Positions 1 through 10,223 of a DNA stretch of 64,000 nucleotides are shown here, one piece after another. The DNA is from Leishmania martiniquensis (Eukaryota > Euglenozoa > Kinetoplastea > Trypanosomatida > Trypanosomatidae). The translations under genes and the position numbers were made by a program. The stretch is taken from NCBI RefSeq assembly GCF_017916325.1, contig NC_090156.1:85001-149000 (forward strand), given 5' to 3'. Under the pieces are notes generated by a model, which did no database searches, was not told where the DNA came from, and saw only the letters and a program-made list of their open reading frames with translations. Numbering within the stretch: the stretch's first letter is position 1; each line of letters starts with the position of its first letter.

Positions 1-679
1 GTCGCACGCACACGAAAACTAAAAGGCGTCATCGCCTTTGTCATATCTGCGCTGCTCGCGGCGGCGTTCCCTTTCCATTCATCTTTTTGTGCTGATGGCG
101 TGTCATCCCCCTCATGGCAGAGGGGCTCCTCGGCGTGCGTGGCGTCTCGAGGCGAAGGGGATAGAGCCCATGCCCCCCACTCCCATCGAACGAACGCCAA
201 GCCGCCCCGCTATACCTGCCTCATGCTGAATCACTGGAAGTGAGGGACGACGGCGCCAGACGGCGACCGCATTCTACGTGGGGGGAGAAAGGAGAGAGCG
301 CGCGCAGGCGAGCGAGCAAAGAAGGACCGATACCAGGTGCAAGCATCACCCCGCCCCCACCCCTTGTCCCTCTCCACACACACACACACCTCGACACGCT
401 TATGTGCATTCGGTGGAGTCATCGGGCCTCTGTGCCTTTGCACAGCTCTGGAAGCCAATCGTTTCCCACCCTCTCTCTACCCTCAGCTGCCCGCCAACGC
501 GTCGCCTCCCCTCCCTCTTCCCGCTCTCTGCTCTCACCTCCCCCGCGGTGCCCTCATACCCAATTCAGCGGCGACCCATGTGATAGAGCGCGTGCCAGCT
601 CCCCCGGCGGCACAAGTTCGGTCTCCCCCACCCCCCAACAGACGAGCCCGCGCCGCCGAATCGGCCGTGGCAGCCCCTC
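1..679 (+). other. Intergenic / 5' flank of first gene
   Basis: No convincing gene. It holds a short (CA)n run at about 375-389 and C/T-rich stretches at about 463-560. The AGs at 485-486 and 567-568 are good candidate spliced-leader acceptors for the PPR gene starting at 680. The open frames here are rich in Ser, Pro and Thr and have no family features. Confidence 0.6.
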
Positions 680-2848
680 ATGCAGGGGGGTCTTCGGTGG
701 TGCCTTCCAATCACCTCCGGAAGCCGGCATATACCCTTCTCCCTCTCTGCTCGGTCATCGCAGTGTCTGACGTGGCCGTTCATCCTGCGAGCGCCCCTGC
801 GCCACTACTCACACCAAGAAGATGGCCCCCTCGCGAGTAGTACCCCTGCTACGGCAGCGTCCTCCACTGCCGCCTCCTCAACGGCCCCTCACCTTGCCAC
901 AACGACGCTGGGCACTCTTCAGCGCTATGTGCAGCAACGCGACTACAACGGCTGCGCGGCTTTTTACGAGCAGCGCTTCAACCCAGCGCAGCAGGACTTC
1001 GTCATCGACTTCTGCCACGGCTTCCTCGCGGACGCCCGTGACGCGCTCATTATACTGATGCGCGTGTACACCAACCTTGGCCGCATCGACAAGGTCCGTG
1101 AGGCACTTAGCGTGGGACTGCGCGACCTTGCGGCCCCGACGGAGCTCATGTCGACATCACCTGTCCAATATGCATGGCTGGGCAGCAGGGCGAGGCGGCG
1201 GGACGGCAGCACCGTCCCGGCTGCCGCTTGCACCGCGCTCAAGTTGCCAGATGACCTCCTCGAGCCGGCTGCTGCCAAGCAAGAGGAAAGACCATGTCGC
1301 ACCAGCGCAGTCATTCAGTGGCGCCGGCCGACTATGCTCAACGCTGACGTCTTCAACGCGTACTTCGAGGCACTCACGCGCCGTAATAAGTACGCCGTTG
1401 AGGAGGTCGTCTTTGTGCTCGACCAGATGAAGGCATACGGAGTAGAGAAGGATGCGTTAACCTACCACTACCTGGTGGAACTGCACGTGCGAGCGGGCTA
1501 CGACCCGAGCGGTCTGTGGGAGGAGATGAAGCAGCTGGTGCCGGAGGTGGTCCCGCTACCTGCCACGGTGCAGACATTTATGCTGCGTGTGGTGCCGTAC
1601 AGCGCAGACCCGTCTCTCGTGGTGGAGGTGACGCGCGCTGCCCTGAGGTGCGGCACCGCCATCATGGACAAGCGCATGTTGGCTGAACTCATAGTGCAGT
1701 GGTTGAGCCCGGTGCGTGCGCCCAATCAGAGTGAAGGCAGCGCCGGCAGCGGTAGCCAGCGCACGGTGGCAGAGGCAACTCGCCTTGGGCTCGGCACTGC
1801 CTCGTCCTCCTCCGCGGCGCAGTACCCTCCCGAGTACGTGCTGTGGCTCATGCTGGAGCTGGAGCTGCGCTGTGTCTTGGAGAAAGCAAGCTTTAGCCAG
1901 TACGTCCAGCGCCAGTATTTGACGGAGTTACTGCTACGCTGCGCCAAGTGCACCGACGCGGGTACAGCAGAACAGGTACTCGCCCTCATGGACAGGCACG
2001 CCATTGCAAAGACGGCCGAAGTGCTGGCACTGGTTGTGTGGTGCTGGTCTCAGGCACTCGAAATTGAGAAGGCGCTCGATCTCATTGAGTGGATGGCGCT
2101 CAAGGGCTATCTGGACCAGGTCGATTGCTTTCGCAAAGCACAGATCGAGTCACTGCGCTACACGATGGACCGCCACTACCTCACGGCTTTCGCTGATGCT
2201 GTCAGCACGCCGGCCCTCGTGGAGCGTGCGCTGTCGCACCTGCAGGCGCGCCGGCAGAGAGGCGAAGTGGTGACGATGCACACTCTTGACCTCCTGGTGC
2301 TCGCTCTGGCTCGCATCGGCGAGGAGCGCAGGGCGCTTCAGCTGGTCTCCTCCTACGAGCCCAAGTGGGGAGTGGCACCGCGCACGAACACATACAATTC
2401 CGTCCTCATGGGCTGCTCGCGCTACCGCAGCACGATGCTACACCGCGTGGTGTACAAGACGATGAAGAGCAGCGGTGTTGTACCAAACGCGCTGACCTTT
2501 CGCGTGCTTATTCGCCAGGCCGTGACGTTCGGCAACATCGACGAAGCGATCCATTACCTGCAAGAGGTCACCTCCCACCCCGGGCTGCGGGTCGAGGTGG
2601 AGATGATCTTACCCATTCTGGAGAGGGCCGCCCGCGTTGGCGACGTGGAGACGGCCACTCGCATCAGTCAGTATTCTCTCAAGTGCGACATTGGCATCGA
2701 CGGCAACGTGCTGCGCAGCGTCATACAGCAATTGGCGGAGGCGGGACAGCGTGTGGAAGTGCTGAAGGGCCATGTGCCGCTGCACGAAGCGCTGCGGTCG
2801 CGCTCCAAGGCAGGCCGTCAGCGCGCCCGCAACGAAGTGCTGGGATAG
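680..2848 (+). CDS. Mitochondrial pentatricopeptide repeat (PPR) protein
   Basis: 722 residues. The N-terminus is basic and Ser/Leu/Arg-rich without acids up to an LRHYS-like segment, as expected of a mitochondrial presequence. Degenerate helical-hairpin repeats follow. The clearest are around residues 219-270 (NAYFEAL, LDQMKAYGVEKDALTYHYLV) and 571-640 (TYNSVLMGC, MKSSGVVPNALTFRVLIRQA), which fit the 35-residue PPR consensus. PPR proteins bind organellar RNA or sit in the mitoribosome, and kinetoplastids have an expanded set acting in kinetoplast RNA processing and translation. Which RNA or complex this one serves is not visible. The first in-frame ATG is used; an acceptor AG lies about 110 bases upstream. 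The C-terminus is basic. Confidence 0.85.
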   Translation: MQGGLRWCLPITSGSRHIPFSLSARSSQCLTWPFILRAPLRHYSHQEDGPLASSTPATAASSTAASSTAPHLATTTLGTLQRYVQQRDYNGCAAFYEQRFNPAQQDFVIDFCHGFLADARDALIILMRVYTNLGRIDKVREALSVGLRDLAAPTELMSTSPVQYAWLGSRARRRDGSTVPAAACTALKLPDDLLEPAAAKQEERPCRTSAVIQWRRPTMLNADVFNAYFEALTRRNKYAVEEVVFVLDQMKAYGVEKDALTYHYLVELHVRAGYDPSGLWEEMKQLVPEVVPLPATVQTFMLRVVPYSADPSLVVEVTRAALRCGTAIMDKRMLAELIVQWLSPVRAPNQSEGSAGSGSQRTVAEATRLGLGTASSSSAAQYPPEYVLWLMLELELRCVLEKASFSQYVQRQYLTELLLRCAKCTDAGTAEQVLALMDRHAIAKTAEVLALVVWCWSQALEIEKALDLIEWMALKGYLDQVDCFRKAQIESLRYTMDRHYLTAFADAVSTPALVERALSHLQARRQRGEVVTMHTLDLLVLALARIGEERRALQLVSSYEPKWGVAPRTNTYNSVLMGCSRYRSTMLHRVVYKTMKSSGVVPNALTFRVLIRQAVTFGNIDEAIHYLQEVTSHPGLRVEVEMILPILERAARVGDVETATRISQYSLKCDIGIDGNVLRSVIQQLAEAGQRVEVLKGHVPLHEALRSRSKAGRQRARNEVLG

Positions 2849-3978
2849 GCGACAGCTGCCTACACAGACGAAGGATGTGGACGAGCGACCGAGGAAAGGG
2901 AGAGAGCGAGAAGTTGAGCGAGGGGAAAGAAGAGGGAAGAGGGGATGGGGGGGCAGTGCACTTGCGTCGCACCCCTCCGCCTTCCCTATGCGCGAGCAAA
3001 GGCGTGGGGAGAAAGAGGGAGGAGAGGGGCACAAATGCGCAGACGAGGACAACACTCGCGGGCGCACGTTCTTGTCAACAACGGCTGCTCTCTTTGCCCT
3101 CTTTCTTCCCATTTGTGTGTGTATGTGTACACAGTTGAATGCGATCGTCCCCCTTTCGTCGCGCACGGCGCCGCTCTTCAGGCCGTCGCGTCTAATCCAC
3201 GCGTGCACGTACACGCTGAGTGCCACAAACAAAAAAAAAGAGGCAGACCCCTAATGTACCAGGTTGCCGCTGCTCCTTCCACCACCACCACCGCCTATCT
3301 CGCAGGTGTGCACATGTTAAAAATGAGCAGGGGTGCACTCACGAATCGCATCTTCATTGGATAGCAGAGGGCGGGCGGGGGGGACTGGGCAACCGCGCTT
3401 CAGGCTCGCGCACCTCCCTCACACTCCTCCTCGAAGTGGTGAGCACCGGTGATTGAGAGGCGGACGTGTACTCCGTCCTTGGGCTGAGTGCCTCTTCCCG
3501 CCCCTCCTCCTTCCACCCACACGCGCGTACATGCATGCTCACTCATGCACCCTTTCTCCCTCCCCCTCACCAATGGAACGCTTGGTGTGCACTGCCCACC
3601 AATCACCATCTTCAACGCCTCGAGATCCCGCAGCGAAGGTAACGTAGGGAAAGCGGCTCTATCCCGTCGAAACGGCCGTGAGGCGTGGAGAAGACACTTG
3701 TAGAAATTTTTTCTAGTGCTCTCTCTCCATTTGTCTCCATCGCTGGCAGAGCGCGCCCGTTCACCCGCACTCTTTCCGCACCTCGAGAGGAGCGCAAAGC
3801 CGTGCATCAACGAGGAAAAAGAGGTCAGCGGTGTGGGCTGGCAGGTCGACAACTGCATGCGTGGCGACTCATGGGACGGCGAAGAGCTGCAGCTGCACGC
3901 CTTTGTTTTCTCTTGCTCCCCTCTCCGATCACGCTGTTGTGATTACCCCAGAGTTGGCCCCGCATACCCGCGCCTGAT
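2849..3978 (+). other. Intergenic region with trans-splicing signal
   Basis: No gene seen in 1.1 kb. It contains a purine-rich stretch (about 2876-3035), TG-rich sequence near 3112-3132, an A-run near 3230-3238, and a pyrimidine tract at about 3902-3925. The first AG after that tract is at 3950-3951. Confidence 0.6.
3902..3951 (+). promoter_or_regulatory. Predicted spliced-leader acceptor for the kinase gene
   Basis: A T/C-rich tract (3902-3925) is followed by the first AG at 3950-3951, 28 bases before the ATG at 3979. This is the standard arrangement of a trypanosomatid trans-splice site and supports that start codon. Inferred from pattern only. Confidence 0.55.
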
Positions 3979-6900
3979 ATGGCCACCGTAGACACCGTCA
4001 AAGGGCGATACTCGTCCTACAAGCTCCTTAACGAGGTTGGCCGCGGCGGTAGCGCCCTTGTATACCGCGCGCAGGACGTAGCCACGCGCAAAGATGTTGC
4101 GGTGAAGCAGCTTTTCAGCAACCGGCCGCAAGATATGGAGGACTGGTTGCGGGAGGTGGACGCCCTACACACGCTTAACAGCCGTCACTGCCCGCACGTG
4201 GTGAAGTACCTGGATCACATGCAGCAGCACGACCGCTTCTTTCTCGTGGAGGAGTACGCCGTGCACGGATCACTGCTACGCCGTCTAAAGGAGGGCGGTA
4301 GGCTTGCGGAGGACATTGCTTGCCGGTACCTCTACCAGGTACTGACAGCCCTGTACCACATGGCCCCATGGGGAATAGTGCACGGTGACTTGAAGGCATC
4401 CAACATCCTTCTCTTCGACAGCGATATCGTGAAGCTCACCGACTTTGCACTGCGCCCGCGTGGTGAGGACGAGCACCAGGACGCAGAGCGGCGTACCACC
4501 GCGGCCTCCACGTCGTCTACCGAGGCATCTTACCTCACGAGAGGCAGTCCCGCTGGTAAGGCCGCTGGTGACGAGGGCGCTGGCACCGCTCTCTCAGAGT
4601 TCCGTGGTTCCGCTTACTGGGCAGCGCCGGAGGTACTAGCTGGCTCCTCGAGGGCGACGGCATCAAGCGAGATCTGGTCGGTGGGCTGCCTCGCGGTGGA
4701 GCTGCTGACAGGCTCCCCGCCGTACTTCGAACGCGCCATCCACAGTGCCATCCATCACATCCTCAAGAGCTACTACGAAGCACTCGGGGGGGAGAAAGGT
4801 CCCGGCCGTGGCGGTGCTGGCGACGACGACGGGCCGCGTGGGCCGCGGAAAAAGAAGAGCGGACTGAGGGACGCCGGCGGGCCTGCGTCACCGAAGGCGG
4901 ACGCGGCGTCTGCAAGGAGGGCGGCCGCAGCGACGAACGCCAACGGTCCTGGAAAGGAGGTGAGCGATGTGGTCAAGACAGCTGCATCGAGCGGCGCTAT
5001 AAGTGCATCAGACCGAAATGGGATGGCCGCGCCTCTGAGCGAGACGGCGCTGCTGCCGCCGCTTCCCGAGGACCTCCACTTGAGCGATGAGTGTGTGTCC
5101 TTTCTCCGGTTGTGCTTCCGCCCCCGCGCAGCGGACCGGCCGTCGGCCGCGGAGTTGCTTCACCACCCGTGGTTCCTGAACTGCGCGGTGCCGCATCTGC
5201 TGCGCGCGGTGCGGGAGGGCCGGTCTATAGCCGGAACAGCAGGTGGCGAGGGTGTCACCGGTAGTAGCGGCAGCCGCTTTGGGGTAATTAAGCAGTGGGT
5301 GGAGCGCAACCTGGCATGTGATCAGGAGAGCCGGTGTGAGGCGTGGCTGAACAGCGACGCACTGCCGCTGCTGGTGCCGGTGCTGACGCCGCGTATTATG
5401 ACGCCGAAGTACATAGGAAATGTAATGCGGTGCTTTTCTCACTTTGCCAAGAGCCGCTCACCCCTTTCAGAGCTCTTCCTGAACCGACTGGGGTCGACAG
5501 AGCTCTGGGGAGTAGAGGAGCTGACGTCAGCGTGTGACGCGGACCACCTCGCCACAATCTTTCGGCGGTGCTGTGCGGTGCAGGACGCGCAGGTGCCGGT
5601 GTACACCCCGACCGACCCGCGCGCGCTGCGTTTTGTGCTGAGCCTGGAAAAAGAAAAGTCTCTTGCATGCGTGCGAGCGTTGCACTCACGTCTCGTGCTG
5701 GTGCCAACGGCGGCGACGGTGGCTGAGAGCTCCCCGGTCGCCGTCACGGGTGACACCGCCGTGGACGTGAGCAGCCGCGCCGCTTCCTCGAGTGACCCCG
5801 AGGCCCCAGCATCCCTTCGGAAGCAGCATGAGCAGCAACGGCGTGCCCGTGAGCGGCTACTTAGCCACGGCGGCGCCGCGGTGTTGTGCCAGTGGGTGGA
5901 GGCGCAGTGCAAGACCGCCTTTCTCAGCAACACACCGCCGATGCTGGAGTGGAGCACGATAGACCTGCTGCTTGACGTGCTCACCACCATCGAGCCGCTA
6001 GCGGGTGGACAGGCGTTTCTGTGGGGGCTCGGCGCTGACGGCAGTGGTAGCCACAGGCCGTCGCCCGCAACTGGAGGAACTGGCGGGGGTGTCAGTGGCG
6101 GTACTGCAATTGTGAAGTCGCTGGCGGTTTCGCAGACCTCACACGGGGGCCGAAGCGGGAGCGAGCTTGGCAGCGCCTGGGACAGGGCTTCGCCAGCCGT
6201 AGGTGCCCCGCTCTTGGTGTCACCTGTCACCGCGGGTCCGCAGGAACCGGCGGCGCCGACAACGGGAGCGGTGGGCAGCGGTGGCGGGTCACTGAGCTGC
6301 CCAGCCAGCACCAGGGGCATCAGCTACCACGCCGTCAATGAGCCTTCACCGGAGCCCGTGCAGTGGGTCACATCCGCATCATGGATGCTTGCACTGCAGG
6401 AGGCGGCGCGACACCTATGTGAGGCAGCAGTGCGCCTGCTCACTCGCTACATCCCAGTCGCCAGAGAGTGCAGAGCCGAGTACCTTGAGAAGGCCGGTGT
6501 CAGTTTGACAGCAACTATGGTCCTCGTGGCCTCGAGTGAGGCAGTCAGTTCCGAGGTGCGATGCGCGGCCGTCGAAGGCCTGCCGCAGCTGCAGGCGTGC
6601 TCGCTCCGCGCAGCGCGGTACCTGCGCGACCCGGTGCGCTGTATTGCCCTGCTGGCCCTCACTCTGAAACGGTCGTACGGTGTCCCTGCGCTGACGTCGT
6701 GCCTGCTCACGGCCATCACCGCCATGACGACTGAGAAACAGATGCTAGCGGCCTGCGCGGGCTGCCCGTGGGTGTGGGAGGCACTGGTATCACTGCTAAG
6801 GGAAGTGGAGGCAGCCGACAGCGCCGCCGCCGGCGGCGCCCGCAGTGCCGCCAGCACCGACGTCAGCCCCTCAGAAGGGGCCGAGCCCCCCGCAGCTTTA

Positions 6901-7305
6901 CGAACAGCACCGACGGGCCCCTCGGCAGTTGGATCGTCTACTGCACGCAGTAGCAGCAGCAGCGGTGGTGGTGGCGACAGCAGCCGCAGCGCTGCCGCCT
7001 TTGCCGACATCGTCATCCTTCTCTCCCGTTGGTTCACCGAAGTCACACCGACAGCACTCCTCAGCAGTGCCGCAACAGCAGCAACAGCAGCAGCATTGGG
7101 AGCCACGCCTGCCGTGGGCTATCCAGCGGCGCCCCTACCCCTTCCTGTGCTACTTCAGACTCTTCGCCGCCAGCTCATGACACTGTCGCAGAACGGTCGT
7201 GTCTGCCACGGTGATCTGGTGCCGAATGTCGCCAAAGCGCTGCGGCATTTGGCCCCTCTCGAAGCCGCCGCCGCTGCATCAACGGCGGCATTAGCGGTGG
7301 TGTGA
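3979..7305 (+). CDS. Large STE/NEK-like protein kinase with helical C-terminal region
   Basis: 1108 residues. The kinase domain begins at once: a glycine loop variant GRGGSALVY (21-29), VAVK with lysine 43, catalytic loop HGDLKASN (H135-G136-D137), DFA instead of DFG (155-157), and AAPE (216-218). A long Gly/Ala/Lys-rich insert (about 265-345) interrupts the C-lobe before the last helices (about 365-400). The remaining 700 residues look helical (ARM/HEAT-like), broken by Ser/Gly linkers. Kinase plus helical repeats recalls the Cdc15/SepH/MAP3K-epsilon group, but I cannot place the family firmly. The catalytic Asp and ATP Lys are present, so activity is possible despite the HGD and DFA changes. 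The start is supported by an acceptor AG 28 bases upstream. Confidence 0.85.
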   Translation: MATVDTVKGRYSSYKLLNEVGRGGSALVYRAQDVATRKDVAVKQLFSNRPQDMEDWLREVDALHTLNSRHCPHVVKYLDHMQQHDRFFLVEEYAVHGSLLRRLKEGGRLAEDIACRYLYQVLTALYHMAPWGIVHGDLKASNILLFDSDIVKLTDFALRPRGEDEHQDAERRTTAASTSSTEASYLTRGSPAGKAAGDEGAGTALSEFRGSAYWAAPEVLAGSSRATASSEIWSVGCLAVELLTGSPPYFERAIHSAIHHILKSYYEALGGEKGPGRGGAGDDDGPRGPRKKKSGLRDAGGPASPKADAASARRAAAATNANGPGKEVSDVVKTAASSGAISASDRNGMAAPLSETALLPPLPEDLHLSDECVSFLRLCFRPRAADRPSAAELLHHPWFLNCAVPHLLRAVREGRSIAGTAGGEGVTGSSGSRFGVIKQWVERNLACDQESRCEAWLNSDALPLLVPVLTPRIMTPKYIGNVMRCFSHFAKSRSPLSELFLNRLGSTELWGVEELTSACDADHLATIFRRCCAVQDAQVPVYTPTDPRALRFVLSLEKEKSLACVRALHSRLVLVPTAATVAESSPVAVTGDTAVDVSSRAASSSDPEAPASLRKQHEQQRRARERLLSHGGAAVLCQWVEAQCKTAFLSNTPPMLEWSTIDLLLDVLTTIEPLAGGQAFLWGLGADGSGSHRPSPATGGTGGGVSGGTAIVKSLAVSQTSHGGRSGSELGSAWDRASPAVGAPLLVSPVTAGPQEPAAPTTGAVGSGGGSLSCPASTRGISYHAVNEPSPEPVQWVTSASWMLALQEAARHLCEAAVRLLTRYIPVARECRAEYLEKAGVSLTATMVLVASSEAVSSEVRCAAVEGLPQLQACSLRAARYLRDPVRCIALLALTLKRSYGVPALTSCLLTAITAMTTEKQMLAACAGCPWVWEALVSLLREVEAADSAAAGGARSAASTDVSPSEGAEPPAALRTAPTGPSAVGSSTARSSSSSGGGGDSSRSAAAFADIVILLSRWFTEVTPTALLSSAATAATAAALGATPAVGYPAAPLPLPVLLQTLRRQLMTLSQNGRVCHGDLVPNVAKALRHLAPLEAAAAASTAALAVV

Positions 7306-8081
7306 AAGGGGGAGAGAAGCGGAGGATGCGTACGCGCGGCGGCGGGAAGGGGGGAGCACCGACCGTGTGTGTCTTCGCTACTCAACTGCTTTCCTGTTTT
7401 GCTCCCTTTTGTGTGCTGTAGCGCGTCTCTCTCCTCTCTGTCTGTCGCGTCGCTGTCAACGGCGCCTGTAGCGGGGAGGGGGGTAATTGGGAAAAGAGGG
7501 AAAAGCCCAAGTGGTGTGGCAGACTTCGTGCGTGTGTGTATATGGGGGGGATGTGCGCCCATGCACCGCATTGTGCCCGTGCGTTAACCCTCTGCTGGCC
7601 CCATTCCCATTCTTCCTCTGCCATCGCGCCCCTGACCCTCGCCGGCCACGTCAAAGAGGTATGCGCACCAGCGAAGCAGCACGTGAGAGAGGTATAGCGC
7701 AATCCTCACATGGGCCAGCCATGAATTCTGTTGACGAGCAGCCGCCCGTGCGCGCGTACCGCTGGCGCGAGCTCACAGGACACAAAAGGCGGAGCGCATA
7801 CCGCTCCGCCCCCGTTGCGCACCTGCGCGCTCTTCTTGGCTGTAGACGTACACAAGCGAGCATCTTCTGTCTGTTGCTTGACGTCCTCCGCCTCGCCCAC
7901 GCCCACGCCCCCGCCCCTCAACGCCAACGAAGAGAGCACACGTGCGAGTACACCAAAGCGCAGCCCTCTGCTCTCGCGGCAGTGGCACATTTCTTTAATC
8001 GCTCCATTACCACCTGCCCTCTCCTTCGCTGCCGGGATATGCACCTCAACATCTACGCACAGAGCGCTGTTGCTTCCTATC
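7306..8081 (+). other. Intergenic region with trans-splicing signal
   Basis: No gene supported. An open frame runs through 7731-8081 in phase with the next gene, but it has no ATG before 8082 that beats the splice signal and its residues are Pro/Thr/Ser filler. A pyrimidine tract (about 8012-8032) and the first AG at 8061-8062 lie just before the next start. Confidence 0.6.
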
Positions 8082-9737
8082 ATGGGCACTGTCATGTACA
8101 AGGTATTCCCCCCACTCATACTGCGGGCCGCTAAGGTGCGTGCCCAGTGTCTGGAGCTGGGAGGCCTTAATAGCTACTACATTAGCTCGGCGGCGCCGAG
8201 CTCGTCGACGCTGGTCGCAGCGGCACCTTCCCCCACGAACGTGTACACACTCGCCTTTGGGGAGCGCGAGGGACTCGCACCTGGAGAGCGGCTGGAGGTG
8301 TACGGTAACACCGTGCGGCTCGTTCGAACGCTCGCCTACGGCTGCCCGCGAGGCGTCACCCCCGAGAGCGCCTTCACGGGACGGCTAAAAGACGCGGAGC
8401 TGGCCGCCATCACAGAGCAGCTCGATGTGCTAAACAGGCAGGAGCACAGGCCTAGCGCTACCGTGCGTACAACGCAGAGGAGTGACGCCAGCGGACAGGC
8501 ACACAGCGGTGTGACTGCGGCTATCGGCGACGAGCAACTGCGCCCATCAGGGTGGATGCTACGAGTACCGGAGACGGCCAACAGCCGTGTGCTGCAGAAA
8601 GCGGTGCCGAACGACGCACAGGCGTGCGGGGGAGCAAGTCTAGCGGCTCAGCTGAGGAAGCTGCGCGTCAGCGAAGAAGAGGTGGTCGTGGCGGAATGGG
8701 TAAGAGACCCGAAAAGGGATGGCGAGCCCGGTGGCGGCGCCTTAGCAGGCGCGTCTACCTGGCTGCCTCAGCCTTCGTCAGCAGCCGCCTCTACGCACGC
8801 GGAGCAGTCCACCACTGCTGCCTCAGCGGCTCACGAGACTGACAGGAGTCGTACGGGCGCGGCGGCTGGGCCAGCGAAGGCCCCACCCACGGACGGTGCC
8901 GTTCCCCCGCCCGGCGCCGGCGGTGCCCTCCTTATTGAAAACGGCGTTTGCTTCCGCAGCGCTGACGCGTGTGGTCTACGAGCCCTTCGCACAGCTCGCC
9001 TTGCCTTTATCTCGAGCATCGAGCGCACCGTCAACGGCCTCGCTTGGCGGCAGCGTCGCCAGAGGGGCGAGGAGGCGCGCGGCTTGGCCGTGCTCGATGC
9101 AAGCGCCATCGACTTCACCTTCGCGCAGGCAGCCCTGCAGTCCACCCTGGAGCTGGGCCTGCACACTGGTGCGGGGTGTCAGATATCGCACGTGCCGCTG
9201 ACGGATGCGGCAGCCGCGCACGTGGAGTCACAGTCGGCGAGCTACATCCGCGTCGTCGCCGCTGAGCCTGGTCGAGCGCTCCCAAGGCCCTTCGACTACC
9301 TCCGGACCCACTCCATTGATGTTGGCGCCTACACGGCACACTTGCCTCTGCCCATCGGGCCGGCCGCCGGAACGGACGTTGAGGAGGCCTCGACAGCCTC
9401 GAGAGGAGGGCGTAGGCCCTTTGGCAGGGACGCCGGCGCAGATCGTCACCAACTCGCCGTGCAGCTCTCCCACGCCTTGGCGACGCTGCGCCGCGGAGCC
9501 TGCATGCTCGTCACGTTTGTGCCGACGTGCTCCAGCGTGGCCGCGCTGTACCACCAAATGCAGACGCAGCGCCGCGCGGAGGTGCTCATCGAGCAACAAG
9601 TCGTCACAGAGGCGAAGGCATGCATTGCTGAGGCCATCGCGCGCACCGGGCGGTGGGGCTTCATTACAGACGAGGTGCTTCCTGCCGCGGACAGCGCACA
9701 GGGAAGCTCTTTCTCTCTTGTCGTGCTGCTCGAGTGA
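8082..9737 (+). CDS. Probable TRM6/GCD10-type non-catalytic subunit of tRNA m1A58 methyltransferase
   Basis: 551 residues from the ATG at 8082, which lies 20 bases after an acceptor AG. The order of recognisable segments follows TRM6. There is an N-terminal beta segment (PLILRAAKVRA), then a helix of the TRM6 KLT..EI type (LKDAELAAITEQL). Next comes a Rossmann-like strand with no SAM glycine motif (GLAVLDASAIDFTFAQAAL). At the end is a strand-helix-strand unit (RGACMLVTFVPTCSSVAALY, then WGFITDEVLP and a hydrophobic terminus), like the end of TRM6/TRM61 methyltransferases. In eukaryotes TRM6 binds tRNA and pairs with catalytic TRM61. The central third is low complexity. Similarity is by eye and weak; a diverged hypothetical protein remains possible. 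Confidence 0.5.
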   Translation: MGTVMYKVFPPLILRAAKVRAQCLELGGLNSYYISSAAPSSSTLVAAAPSPTNVYTLAFGEREGLAPGERLEVYGNTVRLVRTLAYGCPRGVTPESAFTGRLKDAELAAITEQLDVLNRQEHRPSATVRTTQRSDASGQAHSGVTAAIGDEQLRPSGWMLRVPETANSRVLQKAVPNDAQACGGASLAAQLRKLRVSEEEVVVAEWVRDPKRDGEPGGGALAGASTWLPQPSSAAASTHAEQSTTAASAAHETDRSRTGAAAGPAKAPPTDGAVPPPGAGGALLIENGVCFRSADACGLRALRTARLAFISSIERTVNGLAWRQRRQRGEEARGLAVLDASAIDFTFAQAALQSTLELGLHTGAGCQISHVPLTDAAAAHVESQSASYIRVVAAEPGRALPRPFDYLRTHSIDVGAYTAHLPLPIGPAAGTDVEEASTASRGGRRPFGRDAGADRHQLAVQLSHALATLRRGACMLVTFVPTCSSVAALYHQMQTQRRAEVLIEQQVVTEAKACIAEAIARTGRWGFITDEVLPAADSAQGSSFSLVVLLE

Positions 9738-10223
9738 CGCCCCCCTCCCCCCACACACACACACACGGGGAGGTCGTGTGAGCTTTGGGCAGTCTTATGC
9801 ACGCACTCCTCTCCTGATGCCGATGAGGGCTCTGCCGCCGCCCCACACTTCTCCACCCACATATACACTTGGACACCGAGACGTGTAGTCGAGACGATAG
9901 ACGAAGAAGGTGCTGACCTGTCGCTGAGAGGTGGAGGGTGGCAGACGACTACACTGACGAAGAGGTGGCGCCCGGCGTGCCTGCCAATGGTAATAGCGAA
10001 GTAGATGGCCGTTTCTGCCTGGTCGCACCAGCGGTCATTCGCCGCCCCCCTTCCCCATCTCTCGCGCCCATTCCCCATGCGTCTCACCAACTGAACTCCG
10101 CTCTCCTGAGCCGCTTCACTTCCGCCCCCCTTCTCCCGCTCACTCCACCCGCCACTGCCCTATTGCCCACCCCCGCCCCCGCACATCCCTACACAGAGAG
10201 AGAGGTCTACACGCACGATCGCT
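9738..10223 (+). other. Intergenic region with trans-splicing signal
   Basis: A (CA)n run follows the stop at about 9752-9766. A long C/T-rich tract occupies about 10090-10190 and the first AG after it is at 10195-10196, 28 bases before the MEX67 start. No gene seen. Confidence 0.6.

Noticed and set aside
5439..6320. 293-codon minus-strand frame
   Set aside because: Antisense shadow of the large kinase gene; Ser/Pro/Ala low complexity and no trans-splice context on that strand.
8184..8202. 19-base near-perfect palindrome in the TRM6-like gene
   Set aside because: It is inside coding sequence with Ala/Ser/Pro codons rich in GC and is likely a by-product of composition.
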